A DNA stretch of 64,000 nt, taken from NCBI GenBank assembly GCA_030015575.1, contig JASDDO010000026.1, forward strand, positions 450,531,096 through 450,595,095. The letters are read 5' to 3'. Each line of letters starts with the position of its first letter. The stretch's first letter is position 1. Source of the DNA: Agapanthus africanus (taxonomy: Eukaryota; Streptophyta; Magnoliopsida; Asparagales; Amaryllidaceae). Both the position numbers and the translations under genes were made by a program. The notes below the pieces were generated by a model. It ran no database searches. It was not told where the DNA came from and worked only from the letters and a program-made list of their open reading frames with translations. Shown here in pieces: positions 36,986-49,305 of the stretch.

Positions 36986-39059
36986 TGTTTGTGTATATGC
37001 CCTAGAGGCCATTACTGTATCATACTAGTTTGTATATTACTTGATGGAAGCTTGGGATATTCACAGTTGTATAGACAATCTTGCTCGAAATGGTAGTATG
37101 CTACTTGGTTTGTTTCTACTTCAATGTGTACATGTGTTTCTTTTAGCATATCACCTATACACATTAGTGGAGCCCTTAGGATCTTTGCTTGATTACCAGC
37201 GTTGTGATGGCAGTCACACTCGTGGGGGCTGGGTAATCTAAAAACACATCATTATACAGGTCCCTAGTTGTAGGACTATCGAGATAGGGCATCGATACTC
37301 CGGAGTAGACTAGCGTATGCGCTTCTCATCCCAGCAGGGGAGACGGTCTGTCCTACAACCGTCAGTACGTCATACTTGAGATAGTATGCGGGTGCTCGTT
37401 AGGTTACGAGTACACTGGACAGGACTCGTCGGGAACTGTTGGTTTCTACTATACCTACCATCAGTTATCAGTTCCCAGGTGACATGAGTACAGCTTAGTC
37501 CGCTGACTTGACACTGTCACTTCGCCTCAAGTGTGTTCCCACTGTACTTTGATTACTGCCCTACAACGGCTCAAAGGAGTCGTGTAAACAGGTAGTAGTT
37601 GGGTGCAGTCCCGAAACACTTGGAGGCAGTGACGGTTAGACAGGATTCGTCTCTCCCGGTATTGGGAGTTGATATCGCGCTGTGTTAAGGAGAGCCATTA
37701 CACATAGTCGTCCTTGGCCAGGGCAAGCGAGATATACCGGTAGGTTTCCAGTGTTATCTCAGGGTATTATAGGCTACACTCCGACACGACTTGTACCGCT
37801 ATTAGGAGACTGACGTTTACCGCCACCCTAGGCCCGCCATGCGATATTCTCAGACGAACAGACCGGACTGCACGGAGACTGTCACATTCAGGCTCAGTAG
37901 GAGTTCGGATGGGTTTCACCTCATCAGTCTTCTTATTGGCATCTACCTGGGGGCCGTTACGCACAGCTAGTGCTGCTTGCGATCTGTGGTTAAACCTACT
38001 GCCAGCATAGTGTCGAGTCTTTAGAGACCCACACAGAGAGCTATTCGCCTTTGGGCAAAACAGAGTAGAGGTCGCATGGTTTCGCGACAGGGTTCGTTCA
38101 CATCCGTGCACTTGTGCACGTTTGGTGTCCGGGAAGTTATTACTAGAGGGCTTTGGTTTAAGCCAGATCCTAGTATACGTTTTGGGATTGGTTTTATCTC
38201 GTTTTTATTCGTGTTCCTCGGAACACGGATGCGGGTGTGTATGCACGGTTGACCGAGACAGAGGCAGAGGATTCTCATTAGGGTTGTTGATTGTTGACTT
38301 TTTCTAAACCCTAATGAGAATAAGAAATTTGATTAATAATAATTAAGTATTATTGTGTCATGGTTGGGTTGAAAGTTTGACTTTATTGACTTGTTGACTT
38401 TTTTGACCGGTTGACTAGTTTGGACTTGTTGACCATCATCATTTCAATGGCTATCAATTCATGGCTATGACTTTTGCTTGCTTGTTTGTTTACAAAATGC
38501 ATTAAATGCATGAAATGATAATTCCATTGACATGAACCATCAAAAAATAGTTAATTATTGTTATTATCAAGATTATTTTGGTTTTTGAGAGCATGGTTGT
38601 AAAAGTCCTCTCTCATTCTATCATTTCCACTCTCCCACTTCCTCTTGCTCTTCCTCTTGCTCATGGTTCTCTTGTCTCATGAGTTGAGAAACAAGAACCA
38701 TTGAGATAAAACCTTAAAACACTTCTCTACTCATCCTAGAGTACAAGGTCTAGCAAGCCAAGTATTTTAGTTTCCTCTTGATTGAGGTTGGAGCCAAAGG
38801 TAGAAGCTTTCGGGTGGATCCATCTTCGGCACAAGGAGACGACGAGGTGAGGCCGATCTGACCACTAAAAGGAGTCGAAGAGAAGGAGTTCAAGATTAGG
38901 TATAACTCCTAACATAATAGCTAAACTCTTAGTTAGGTTGTTAGATAGTTTGTTTAGCAAAGATCCGGTTAAGAGTCCATGTTACCCTTCACCAAAAAAA
39001 TTGTTTTTCACCATTTCCGCAACCCCGAAAGAACCGGGGACGGGTAACATGGACTTACA
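36986..39059 (+). repeat. Element B 3' LTR (2,074 bp)
   Basis: Starts TGTTTGTGTATATGCCCTAGAGGCC, a start related to the LTRs of E and F in reverse (ATGCCCTAGAGGCC), and ends GGACTTACA. Its 3' half aligns with 9091-10139. Confidence 0.9.
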
Positions 39060-39283
39060 GAAAGGAAGAAAACTAATTATCCTAAGTGTGGTGTACAGAA
39101 GGTAATAAGTAAAGACATATAAAAGGATTAGAGTAAGGGCAAAGGAAATTGCGACAGCTATCATTCACGACGAAACCGCGTATACCCCTCCTACTCCTAT
39201 ATCATCTTTGCATTTCTCCAGAACACTCCGTATCACTATGAAGATCCATATTGCATGGTGTTCAGTTGATAAAACTGCACATT
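39060..39283 (+). mobile_element. Fragment J: scrap of a decayed copia related to element I
   Basis: About 180 bases (GAAGAAAACT... through CACTCCGTATCACTATGAAGATCC) match 61905-62072 of element I, spanning the junction of its ~400-bp tandem duplication. The following 40 bases resemble a stretch near 63125. J is therefore a piece of the same decayed family, into which B and G seem to have inserted. The other flank of B is outside the window, so this cannot be proved here. Confidence 0.6.
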
Positions 39284-39651
39284 TGTTATTACATTTTTCC
39301 TACCATTTTTCATATTAAAAAAGGACTTTATTATAATATATCATACATATGGGGGTTTATGTGCAAAAATACAATTTTCCATGTGTTGATATATTATAAT
39401 TAGCATTTGGTAGAAAAATGTATGCAAATAAATTCTTTGACCTAATCCTAGTAGAACAAAGTCTACTAAATCTTATTTGAGTTGTTGTGCAGAATATTTC
39501 CAAGTTGTGCAGAATTTTCCAAGACTAGAATCAAGCAAATCAAGTTGTTGGAAAAGACTTGCCTAATTAAGAATCAAAACTTGAAGACCAAGTCTGGCAG
39601 CAACCACGAGAAGATTTCCGAATTCTTAAGGTTCCAGACGTCGACACCTGT
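39284..39651 (+). repeat. Element G 5' LTR, left piece
   Basis: AT-rich. Start TGTTATTACATTTTTCC resembles the start of solo LTR H. Ends with CCTGT (39647-39651), which nearly matches CATGT at 51533-51537, the imperfect target-site duplication of F. Confidence 0.65.
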
Positions 39652-41865
39652 TGTAGGGTTCCTAGGCACGCTAATGAAGTCTCACAGGGCATCAACCATG
39701 CCAATTTTAAATTTTACGGTGCCGAGAAACCCTAGACTAGATCGTCGACTAGAATTTTAGGCGAAACAATAAACTAGTTAACATCTTAACTAAAGGAGAG
39801 AGAGGCTACAACCTTTGTAGATCCGGTTCTCCACTTCCTTAGCTCCACGTCGGCGTCCTCTCGCTGTCCATCTCGAATCCCGGACTCAATCGTCGGCTTC
39901 ATCGGAGAAATGGACGGGCTAGGTCGTCGGCTTCGTGCCGAAGATGATCTACGTCGAGGCATCACAAGTTCAAGCTCCAACCTCACCAAGTTGTGAAACT
40001 TGTGAAGAAAACACCCTATACTACTTGGCAAGAGGTAGAGGGTGAAGAAATAGGAGGTGGGTTCACTTTAGAATTGGATTTCTCACACTTTTGCTCAAGT
40101 TGCCATTGTTGGTAGCAAGCTTTTCTTCATGAAGATGAAGAAGAAGATGAAGCTAGAATATGATAAGTGTTAATTCAAAAAGAAAAGAAAATGAATACTT
40201 ATCATATACTAACTATGGTAGAGTGTAGAGAATAGACCATGGTTAGTAGGAATAGTTAGGGTTAAGGATGAAGACAAGAATGGTTACGAAGTCAAAGCTT
40301 CATGAAGCTTCAACTAGAAACAAAGAAAGCCACCATTCTCTTCAAAATCTTTTCTAAATAGATAAATAAATAAATGATTAAGAAAAAGAAAACCCTAACC
40401 ATTAACAAACCATGGTTTAATCATTACACACTCACAAGTTAACATGTATCATCAAACATGATACATACATGTGTGCACAAAAATATATCACATATACAAT
40501 GTGCACATCAAGTGAGAAAATCCCTTTAAAGTGAACCAATACTAGTTAATGCAAAGTAATATATCAAATATATAATTATACATTTAATCATTAAATCAAC
40601 ATTTGATTCAATGATCCGGTCATGTCGCACATAACCGACTAGTATCCAATGTATCGATTTATCGAATCAATGATTCGATAACTAGGTCATATCGTATACA
40701 ACCAATCGAAACATTCATCGCGAGAATGAAATGCGGTATCACATACACGCATTATTCTCGATCCCGCACATATCTCATATGCACTCCTATTTCGTTTCGC
40801 TTGAGCCAGGAAACCTCTGTGTAGGACTCTAAAGACTCGTCAATACGCCGGCAGCAGATGATGATCATATCAATCACCCACAAGCCGCAAGCGGTCTGCT
40901 AAACGTAACGGCCATCCGGGTATTGAGCGATCAGAAGATCGACGAGCTAGCCCGCTCACACTCCTGTGAATCCAACCAGTAACACTTACCGTACAGTCTG
41001 GTCTGTTCGTCTGATATGTCGCATTTCAAGTCTAGGGCTGGTAAACGTCAGACCCCAGTACCCGATAAGTCGTGCCGATGTGAGGCTCATAACAGGTCGA
41101 GAAACTACTGGTAACACTTACCAGCAAATCTCTGATCAGCCCTGGCCAGGGACTTCCCTGTTACGGCCAATCGAGCACAGCGCAACATCAACCCCCAATA
41201 CCGGGAGAGACGAAACCCCTCCTATCACTCATTGCCTCCATGTGACTCGGGACTGTACCCAAAGACCACCGTTTTGCATGCCCTCATGGACGTGGTAAGG
41301 TGGAGATCAAAGCACAGTGGGAATCACACAAGACTCTATGACGATCTCGGGTCTACAGACTAACCTGTACAAGTGTCACCTGAGAACTGCCATCTGACGT
41401 GAGGTATAATACCATCTGGGAGTTCTCGGCGAGTCCGTCCAGTGTACTCAGTCTCCACTGAGCACCCGTACACCATCTCTGATGTCAAACACCAATGGAT
41501 ATGGGATCATCCATCGCCCATCTCATGGGTCGAGAAGCGTATACGCTAGTCTACACTGGTATATCGATGCCCTGTCTCGATACACCCACGACTAGGGACC
41601 TTGAAGGATGTACTTATGGACTACCATGTCCCCACTAGTATGATCTGCATCATAGTCCAGGTAGTCAAGTACACATCCTAAGGGCTTTATCAACATGTAA
41701 CTATAAGACAGTTTAAAGAGACAAGTGTACATGTTAAGATAAAGAGTAACCAGATAGCATACTATCATATCGAGCAAAAAAGTCATCTCTATATATGTCC
41801 AAGCATCCAATATAATATACATCATCTGTACAATACTGGCCTCTAGGGCATACATACAATGAACA
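39652..41865 (-). repeat. Element F 3' LTR (2,214 bp)
   Basis: Plus-strand start TGTAGGGTTCCTAGGCACGC; ends ACAATGAACA, then ATCTCCCACTTGCA (purine-tract complement). Confidence 0.93.
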
Positions 41866-41879
41866 ATCTCCCACTTGCA

Positions 41880-44800
41880 TTAGGGCCAGCTGCTGTAGTA
41901 TCGCATACCGAGCATCCCGAAGAGTCTCTCAAACTGTATCTGGGGAATGGCCTTCGTGAGTGGATCTGCCGTGTTGTTCTTTGTGTCAACCCTCCTGACC
42001 TCGATCTCCCGGCGATCAACTATCTCCCGGATCAGGTGATACCGCCTCAGAATATGCCTGGATCGCTGATGGGACCTGGGTTCCTTGGCCAAAGCCACCG
42101 CTCCATTGTTATCGCAAAACAAAGGTATTGGATGCTCAATGGATGGAACCACACCAAGTTCAGTAATGAACTTCTTGATCCAGACAGCCTCTTTGGCAAC
42201 ATCGTTGGCAGCGATGTATTCAGCCTCCATCTTCGAGTCTGCCACGGTTTCCTGCTTGGAACTCTTCCAGCTAACCGCCCCTCCGTAAAGGGTAAAGACA
42301 AATCCCGACTACGACTTAGAGTCGTCCTTATCACTCTGGAAGCTCGAATCGGTAAAGGACACCATTTGGAGTTCTCCGTTACCATACACCAAGAGCATCT
42401 CTTTAGTCCTTCGCAAGTACTTGAGAATGCTCTTCACTGCTGTCCAGTGACTCTCTCCAGGATCAGCTTGAAACCTGCTCACTACACTTAGTGAGTATGC
42501 TACATCGGGTCTGGTACATAGCATCGCATACATGATAGAGCCTACAGCCGAAGCATAGGGTATCCCTTGCATGCGAGCTCTCTCCAAATCAGTCTTGGGA
42601 GACATCTCTTTGGAGAGAGCGACTCCAGAGATCGTGGGCAAGTTCCCACGCTTGGATTCTTCCATACTAAATCTCTTTAGTATGGTGTCAATGTACCTGG
42701 ATTGGGACAATCCCAATATCCGTTTGGATCTATCTCTATAGATCCTAATTCCCAATATGCAGGAGGCATTACCAAGATCTTTCATTGAGAATCTTTGTGA
42801 TAAGAAGAGCTTGACTGATTGCAGCATAGGAATATCATTTCCTATCAAGAGTATGTCGTCCACGTACAATACGAGGAAGACAACCTTACTTTCTGCTACC
42901 TTCTTGTAGATACAAGGTTCATCTGGGTTTTTGACGAAATCAAACTCTTTGATAACGACGTCAAAGTAGATGTTCCAACTCCGCGATGCTTGCTTTAATC
43001 CATAAATGGATCTAAGCAGCTTGCACACCTTCCCGCTGCTCCCATTGTCTACGAAGCCCTCTGGCTGAGTCATGTACACGCACTCTTCTAAATCACCATT
43101 TAGAAAGGCGGTCATAACATCCATTTGCTAGATTTCGTAGTCATGATATGCAGCGATGGCAAGCATGATCTGGATGGATTTAAGCATAGCCACTGGAGAA
43201 AAGGTTTCGTCATAGTCCACACCTGGTCTTTGACGAAAACCCTTTGCAACAAGTCTAGCTTTGAAAGTCTCCACTTTCCCATCTACACCAAGTTTCTTCT
43301 TGAAGATCCACTTGCTCCCAATGGGTTTTACCCCTTCAGGAGCAACTTCCAAAGTCCATACTTTGTTGGTGTACATGGATTCCATCTCGGACCGCATAGC
43401 ATCCAGCCATTTCACTGAGTCCCTACTTGTGATGGCCTGCTCGAAGCTAGCTGGGTCATCATCCTCCAAGATGCAATCCTCGCTTCCACCGTCAATGAGA
43501 AAACCGTAGTATCTCTCAGGTGGACGAGAAACCCTACTAGATCGGCGGAGAGGCTGGGGTTCGTCGAGTTCTACTGAATCCTCTGGTTCTACCAAGGCTT
43601 CTGTTACAGTTTGTGTTGCTGGAACCTCTTCCAGTTCTACCTCAATGCTACTTGTCTGTTTCATAAGAAAACTCTTTTCTAAGAAAGTGGCATGTCGAGA
43701 AACAAACACTTTTTGTTCCTCGGAGTGGTAGAAGATATACCCTTGCGAATGTTTGGGATATCCAACAAACTTACATAGAACAGACCTTGCCTCGAGCTTG
43801 TCCGGATTTTGTGTTTTAACATAGGCCGGACAACCCCATATCTGAATAAAATTAAGACATGGTCTCTTGCCATTCCATATCTCATATGGAGTGGTAGGCA
43901 CTGATTTGGTTGGAACTCTATTCAATAGGTATGCAGCAGTCTCCAGTGCATTTCCCCAGAAGGAAATAGGTAACTCAGCTGCACTCATCATAGAGCGCAT
44001 CATATCTAATAGGGTGCGATTTCTCCGCTCCGATACACCGTTGTGTTGTGGTGTATAAGGAGGAGTAAGCTGAGAGAGAATCCCATTCTCTTTTAGATAA
44101 TCTCTGAATTCGTTACTTAAGTATTCTCCTCCTCGATCAGATCGAAGGATCTTAATACTTTTGCCCGTTTGGTTCTCTACTTCTTTTTTATATTCTCTAA
44201 ATTTCTCAAAAGCTTCTGATTTGTGTTTCATCAGGAACACATATCCGAATCTAGAGAGATCGTCAGTGAATGTAATGAAGTACGAAGAACCATCCCTGGC
44301 ATGTGTAGACATGGGACCGCATACATCACTATGTATTAGTCCCAAGAGTTCGGTAACTCTTTCTCCGTGTCCAGTAAACGGAGTTTTGGTCATCTTGTCT
44401 TTGAGACATGACTGGCAAGTGTCATAAGATGAAAATTCAAACGAATTTAAATATCCATCCTTATGCAACTTAGCTAGTCGTGTCGCATTGATGTGACCCA
44501 GTCTACAATGCCACAAGAAAGATTCGTTCAGTTCAGAACTCTTCCTCTTGTGTGTGTTTTGTAAATTGAGGACTATATTTTGATTGAGAATGAATATGCC
44601 ATTATACAACGAGCCTGATGCAATCAACTTTTGATCTAGGAATATGTTCATAACATTATCCTTTACTACAAAATTATATCCTTCTTTACTTAATAAAGAA
44701 ACAGATATAATGTTGCACATCATGTTCGGTATATAATAGCATTCATTTAGAATTAGTGTATCACCACTTGGTAATACTAGGTGATATTCGCCAACTGCTT

Positions 44801-45125
44801 TGGCTGCAACATTTGCCTCATTCCCAACTTGAACGGAATGATCACCTTTTCCCAGTTCTCTACCTTTCCGCAGCCCATGTAACATCTTACATACGTGGGA
44901 TCCTGATCCGGTATCTAATACCCAGGACGTAGGGTGAACTGAGAAACAGTTCTCAATGACAAACACACCCGAAGATGATGCATCAACATGCATGTTCTCC
45001 GTTTGGGCGGTGTGAGAATCCAGATATTCTCCTATTTCCTGTTCATTCTTATAACACTTATAAGATAGAACGGGTTCAACGTTCCCCTGCACAGTATAAC
45101 ATGCGGGTTCGGTCAATACATCCAT
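41880..45125 (-). pseudogene. Element F protease-integrase-RT-RNase H, broken, no gag
   Basis: Parallel to the coding region of E: N-terminal stretch without gag or zinc knuckle, protease WVLDTGSGSHVC near 44920, pre-integrase WHCRLGHI near 44510, integrase RSDRGGEYLS near 44130, RT with KWIFKKKLGVDG near 43310 and YVDDILL near 42860, RNase H to the stop at 41880. Protease to early RT is open over more than 600 codons. The N-terminal segment (MDVLTEPACYT..., HTAQTENMHVDASSSG) is shared with E, so gag loss predates their split. Confidence 0.9.
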
Positions 45126-45604
45126 ATTATTATCTTTATTAGGGCATGAAATGGTCGCTACCAAGAGAGAGAGAGAAGAAAACACTTTAGCGTATGCTTG
45201 TGCAAGATCAGATTGGTTATTATCTTATCTAATCAGGACGGCTCCTACTGGTTTTTATCAAATCTTCCTTCAAACCCTAAAAGGAAAGACTAGCCGGGAT
45301 TAATTACACACTACAAGTTCGCCAATCTTTCAGCCAGGCCAGTGTCGGTACTTTGAGGGAGGTCCCCCGTGCTTTCTCACGAACCTAATTAATGTAAACC
45401 TCTTTTTCCCAGAGGCATAACCCCGTTGACACCTTTCTAGACACCTACTTGATCAGCTAATTGCAATGTGTAAAACTCTCCCAGGAGTAACTCTTACTCG
45501 CAGTGGGTATCGGGATCCAACTATCTCATAGAAGGTATGCAATCTCATTGCAAATTTCAACACTTGAAATTCCCGATAATACTTTTTTCCCTAGCGTCCT
45601 GTGA

Positions 45605-45802
45605 CCTTGACGGAGGCCAAACTACCCACAGGGCGCTAGTCAAGTTCAACCCGTCATTTCTTGATCGAATTAAACCCACCCGTACGACCCTTGACGGAGG
45701 CCAAACTACGCCGTACGAATACCCTAATCCAATCGCATCATATGCTGGCAGATAAGCACTAGTTAGCTACCATACACTACGCCTTGACGGAGGCCAAACT
45801 AC
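45605..45802 (-). repeat. Three phased small hairpins, element F leader
   Basis: The 20-base core CTTGACGGAGGCCAAACTAC occurs in all three copies, at 45605, 45689 and 45782 (within the longer repeat). On the element strand the stem is TTGGC with GTCAA. Spacing in transcript order 93 and 84, as in E. Confidence 0.88.
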
Positions 45803-45944
45803 CGCAGCATGAATACTAAATAGTACTTATCTGAAATGACGGAGGGCTACGCAGGTTTTTCCGAAAACCATGAACGTAATGAACTTGATATCGTTGTAGA
45901 ATCAAAATGAAGTTTTGAAATGGTGTGATTTTGAGGCTTTTCTA

Positions 45945-46187
45945 GTTTTGCTAAAGGGGTCACTCCCGGTAAAGGGATCGTCGGCCCTTTCCTCGTTGAA
46001 TGAGGTGCTGGATATATCATATATATCGCTGTGCAAAGCAAAAGTACAAAAGCAATCAAAAGCAAACCGAGTGTGTAGCGTCTGTCAGTCATTGCTAAAG
46101 GAGTCACTCCCGGTGAAGGGATCTCGGTCCTTTCCTCATCGAATAAGGTGCAGGGTATATCATATATACCGCTATGCAAAGCAAGAA
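45945..46187 (-). repeat. Twin ~100-bp repeats in element F leader
   Basis: Copies 45945-46043 and 46090-46187, same order of sub-motifs as in E (GTCACTCCCGG, AAGGGATC, ATATCATATATA, GCAAAGCAA), offset 145 bases exactly as in E. Confidence 0.88.
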
Positions 46188-46353
46188 CTGTAGCTACCTA
46201 TTTTGTTTAAAATTTGATTCTACAACATCTTAGGTTTCTTTTCTTTCATTAATCACATTAATGAAGTCCCATCATTTAAGTCAGCTAAACATCACAGATA
46301 AATACGACGTACACTTATGCCATCCGCATTCACCTGAATGTCCCCTCGTGCAC

Positions 46354-46374
46354 CGTTAGGTTAGGTAACTAACG
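46354..46374 (-). repeat. CGTTAG/CTAACG hairpin, element F leader
   Basis: Six-pair stem with a nine-base loop, beside the conserved TTATGCCATCCGCATTCACC segment (46315-46334). Counterparts in I and B. Confidence 0.75.
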
Positions 46375-46784
46375 ACAGAGCAGGACAGGGCTAGTGCGGG
46401 TGCAAAACATAAGTAACGTCTATATAATATATCATATATACTATATACTGTATCTATCACAGAACATTACATGATCACATCACAGATATCGCAGCAGAAG
46501 AAACATATGAAACATTGGATATACTAGGACGTCCGTGTTTTCAATACGAGCCAGTATAAAACACGGATTCCACGGTCGTGATGAATAGACAATCCCACAC
46601 CCTAGACCCCTACGAGAGCGGCAAGCAAGCCTACCAATTCTAGGGTTAGGAGACCCGGACTCGACTCCTCGAGATGGTCTCCCACTGGACCCTAGAACCC
46701 GGTTACTTGTGCTCCCCTCCTTGGGTCTATCCTAGTGCAGAAAAGTAAATAATATACAAAAGGTGACAACTTCCGCAACCTGGA

Positions 46785-46789
46785 AGTGC
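46785..46789 (+). repeat. Target-site duplication of solo LTR H, left copy
   Basis: AGTGC, repeated at 48077-48081. Element E has the uninterrupted sequence CCTGGAAGTGCCCC at the matching leader position. Confidence 0.93.
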
Positions 46790-48076
46790 TGTTTAGACCA
46801 TAATATTGCATTTTTCATTCCCCTATTCTTATCCGTTTTATAAATAAACAGGTACTCTTGACGCACGTTTGTTGCATATTACAGGATACAGGTTTCTGAA
46901 GCAAATACAGTGAAAAAGACACAAAACAACAGAAAAGGGACTTTTGACCAACAATTAGACGAATCCTAGTCAAGCCCAGTTCATATAGGTGCAAGGCAAC
47001 GAATGTCAAGGTGAAACGGTTAAAAAGCCCAATACAAGTCTTCACTGAAGATCTGGAGAAGAGTGAGAAGCAAACAGAGAAAAAGAAGTATAAAACTAAG
47101 AAGCCCAGACAACCAAAAAAGGACCCCAGAAGTTTGGAAGCCCAAGACCATCAATGGGCCGCGGATCCGCGGCCCAAGCCATCAATTGCCGCGGATCCGC
47201 GGCCGTCTAATGCCCGTGTCAGCGCAAAGATTTTGTGTTGTTGCGTCGGTGCGGGTGTTGGGATTTTTCGTGGGCAAATCTGTAATTGCGCATGCGCGAG
47301 AGTCTGTAACCCTAGGTTTTCTATTTTCCTATAAATTGTAATTTGAAATCTGAAAAATGTATGCCTCTTTTCAATAAATAAAATTCAGAATTTCTGGGAG
47401 TGACATTCAGATCTATTCTGTCTTCTACTTGGAGGGAGCCATCAAATCTGTAGGTAATTTATTTCCTTGCTTTTATTTTCTAGTATAATTTATCATCCCC
47501 TAATGAGCGAGTAGTCTCCTCGCTTGTTAGGGTTAGCCTTAGCGAAAGGGTTGAGAGATGAGATCTCTCACCCCTTTCAATGCCATCTTCACTTTAGAGT
47601 TAGAACTCCATGCATACGCACACATCCGCTCCCTACGGCACCCTACCCCTCGAGGTAACGGTGAACCGTAGTATAAAGGGCCGGTTGCGCGCGTTTTCCA
47701 TGGGGGTTAGGGTAATTATCAACAAAGGAAGGATACAAACCTAGAGGAAGAAACATCTTCCCAAAAGATTCGTATCCACTTTATTGATAATTAACGTAAC
47801 ATCTAATAGATCTGAAAAAGAAGGAATTGAAAGCGGTGAAGGAAACATTAATCTCCAAAACTTCCCCTAAGCCTAACCCTAGCAAGACTCTTAATTAGAT
47901 TAATTAGATCTAGTTTTATAGATTTTTATAAACCAATCAAAACGACAAATAGAATCAACTCGTTAAAACACACTAAAGAAATTTACCTGTCTCTGTGGAT
48001 CGACCCGCACTCACCGGCTAGCTGCGAAGCGACGCCGTTTTCTGATTGCGGTAAATACAGTTTTTGACACTAATCA
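46790..48076 (+). mobile_element. Element H: solo LTR, Athila-like gypsy family (1,287 bp)
   Basis: TG...CA ends (TGTTTAGACC, GACACTAATCA) with a perfect AGTGC duplication and no interior, so it is the product of LTR-LTR recombination. It shares with the LTR of G the segments GCGAGTA...CGCTTGTTAGGGTT and GACCCG...GCGACGCCGTT...GATTGCGGT, and an LTR end of the same type. It has a TATA box (TATAAATTG, 47330) and AATAAATAAA (47373). Two palindromes, GGGCCGCGGATCCGCGGCCC (47156-47175) and GCCGCGGATCCGCGGC (47188-47203), lie upstream of the TATA box. Confidence 0.92.
47156..47203 (+). repeat. Pair of perfect GC-rich palindromes in solo LTR H
   Basis: A 20-base and a 16-base perfect palindrome sharing the core CCGCGGATCCGCGG, 12 bases apart, about 130 bases upstream of the TATA box, i.e. 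in U3. Confidence 0.95.
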
Positions 48077-49071
48077 AGTGCCCCAATTAAAAGAATATTA
48101 CATACAAGTTTTTACATGAATGAATATGAAAAACACTCATCTCACATAAAAAACCCCGGCTATTCAAACACGACGATCCAATATAACACATCCAGCAACA
48201 CATAACATCACATGTCATCAACGTAAGTAAATATGCGCATCCCAATTGTCGTTGACATATAGCAACGAAATCGGCGATATCACATATTACACTTACGGTC
48301 ACAGAAAAGAAAGTGTAAAACTACAACAATTGGAATCCGCAATCTATTTAGACATCACATGCCTAATCAAATGAAATACTTAGACATCACATGCCTAACA
48401 ATTATAAACCCCGCATTTTAGTCTCATTATCGAAAACTCTTTTCAATATCAAGTGAGACTAAACCGCTAGATTTATAACATTCATTCAGTTATCTCATAA
48501 CTGTTTGTGAATTCCAATTATTGTATCCCAATCCAGATAAATATAAAATATTAAACTTTCCGATCGAACATTCGAACACCCAAGTTTTCCCGATTCTGAT
48601 CAACACATGAAATAAGTTCAAAGACATTCATTTCATGCCTCAGTACCAACGTTCCAGCCGTAGAAGGGTCAAGCCAACGCCTCACATGTGGCACGCCGTA
48701 CTGCCCCAAACCCGAAGGTTCAAAGGGCAGTTCAAGACGGTCACATAATCGAGTTAAGGTTTGTTGTCTTCTAGAGGGACCATCGCGTTACTTGCACTAC
48801 TCAGAACGTCCTTAAAGCACAGAAAAATCCAACACTTGGATATTTTCCGGCAGGGGAAAGATTGGGTATTTACATCCGGTCGAAATTTTTAACATATTCC
48901 AAAATATCCGGAAAGCCACATAGACAAAATCTGATAATCCGATCGAAACATCGAAACTCTAAAACACCTCAGAAAATTCAACTCTTGAATAAATATTAAA
49001 AATACCCATAAAACTCAGCTGCTGAAATGATGAATTACTGTGCAAATATTACAGGAAAATCCTATTGGTTG

Positions 49072-49118
49072 GCCGCGGAACCGCCGCAGAAGCCAAGCTT
49101 CTGCCGCGGTTCCGCCGC
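49072..49118 (-). repeat. GC-rich palindrome pair in element F leader
   Basis: GCCGCGGAACCGCCGC and GCCGCGGTTCCGCCGC flank GCAGAAGC-CAA-GCTTCTGC. About 188 bases from the primer site; same place and plan as in E but with a different inner stem, and the change is matched on both arms. Confidence 0.92.
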
Positions 49119-49305
49119 ACCTTTGACTGTTCATGAAGTAAATTTTGCACCGTAGTTCATAAAATTCCCTGCTGAATTTTTTAAGCATTTTTAATCTGGA
49201 AAAATCCCAGTTTTTAGAAAAAGTCCAGAGAGCAAGATGTGTTAGGGTTTCGATGTGTATTCGGGTTTCAGACGTCGTCTAGACTTCGCCTAAGGCTCTA
49301 GCTAG

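Larger units (their letters stand above)
9091..39059 (+). mobile_element. Element B: Ty1/copia LTR retrotransposon, interrupted by A (in its 5' LTR) and D (in its RT region)
   Basis: Parts in order: 3' half of the 5' LTR (9091-10139), primer site, 2-kb leader, gag, protease, integrase, first part of reverse transcriptase (to 15223), then element D, then the rest of reverse transcriptase and RNase H (36049-36971), purine tract and complete 3' LTR (36986-39059). The order PR-INT-RT-RH is diagnostic of copia. The 5' half of the first LTR must lie left of element A. The compared LTR halves differ by about 4-5% by hand count, giving a rough age of 1.5-2 My and making B older than D and E, as nesting requires. 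Coding region has about half a dozen breaks. GAAAG after 39059 would be the right target-site copy. Confidence 0.9.

Noticed and set aside
47156-47203. Cloning-linker contamination (SacII and BamHI sites in the palindromes)
   Set aside because: The palindromes differ in length and inner sequence between elements, occupy consistent positions, and are embedded in continuous element sequence.
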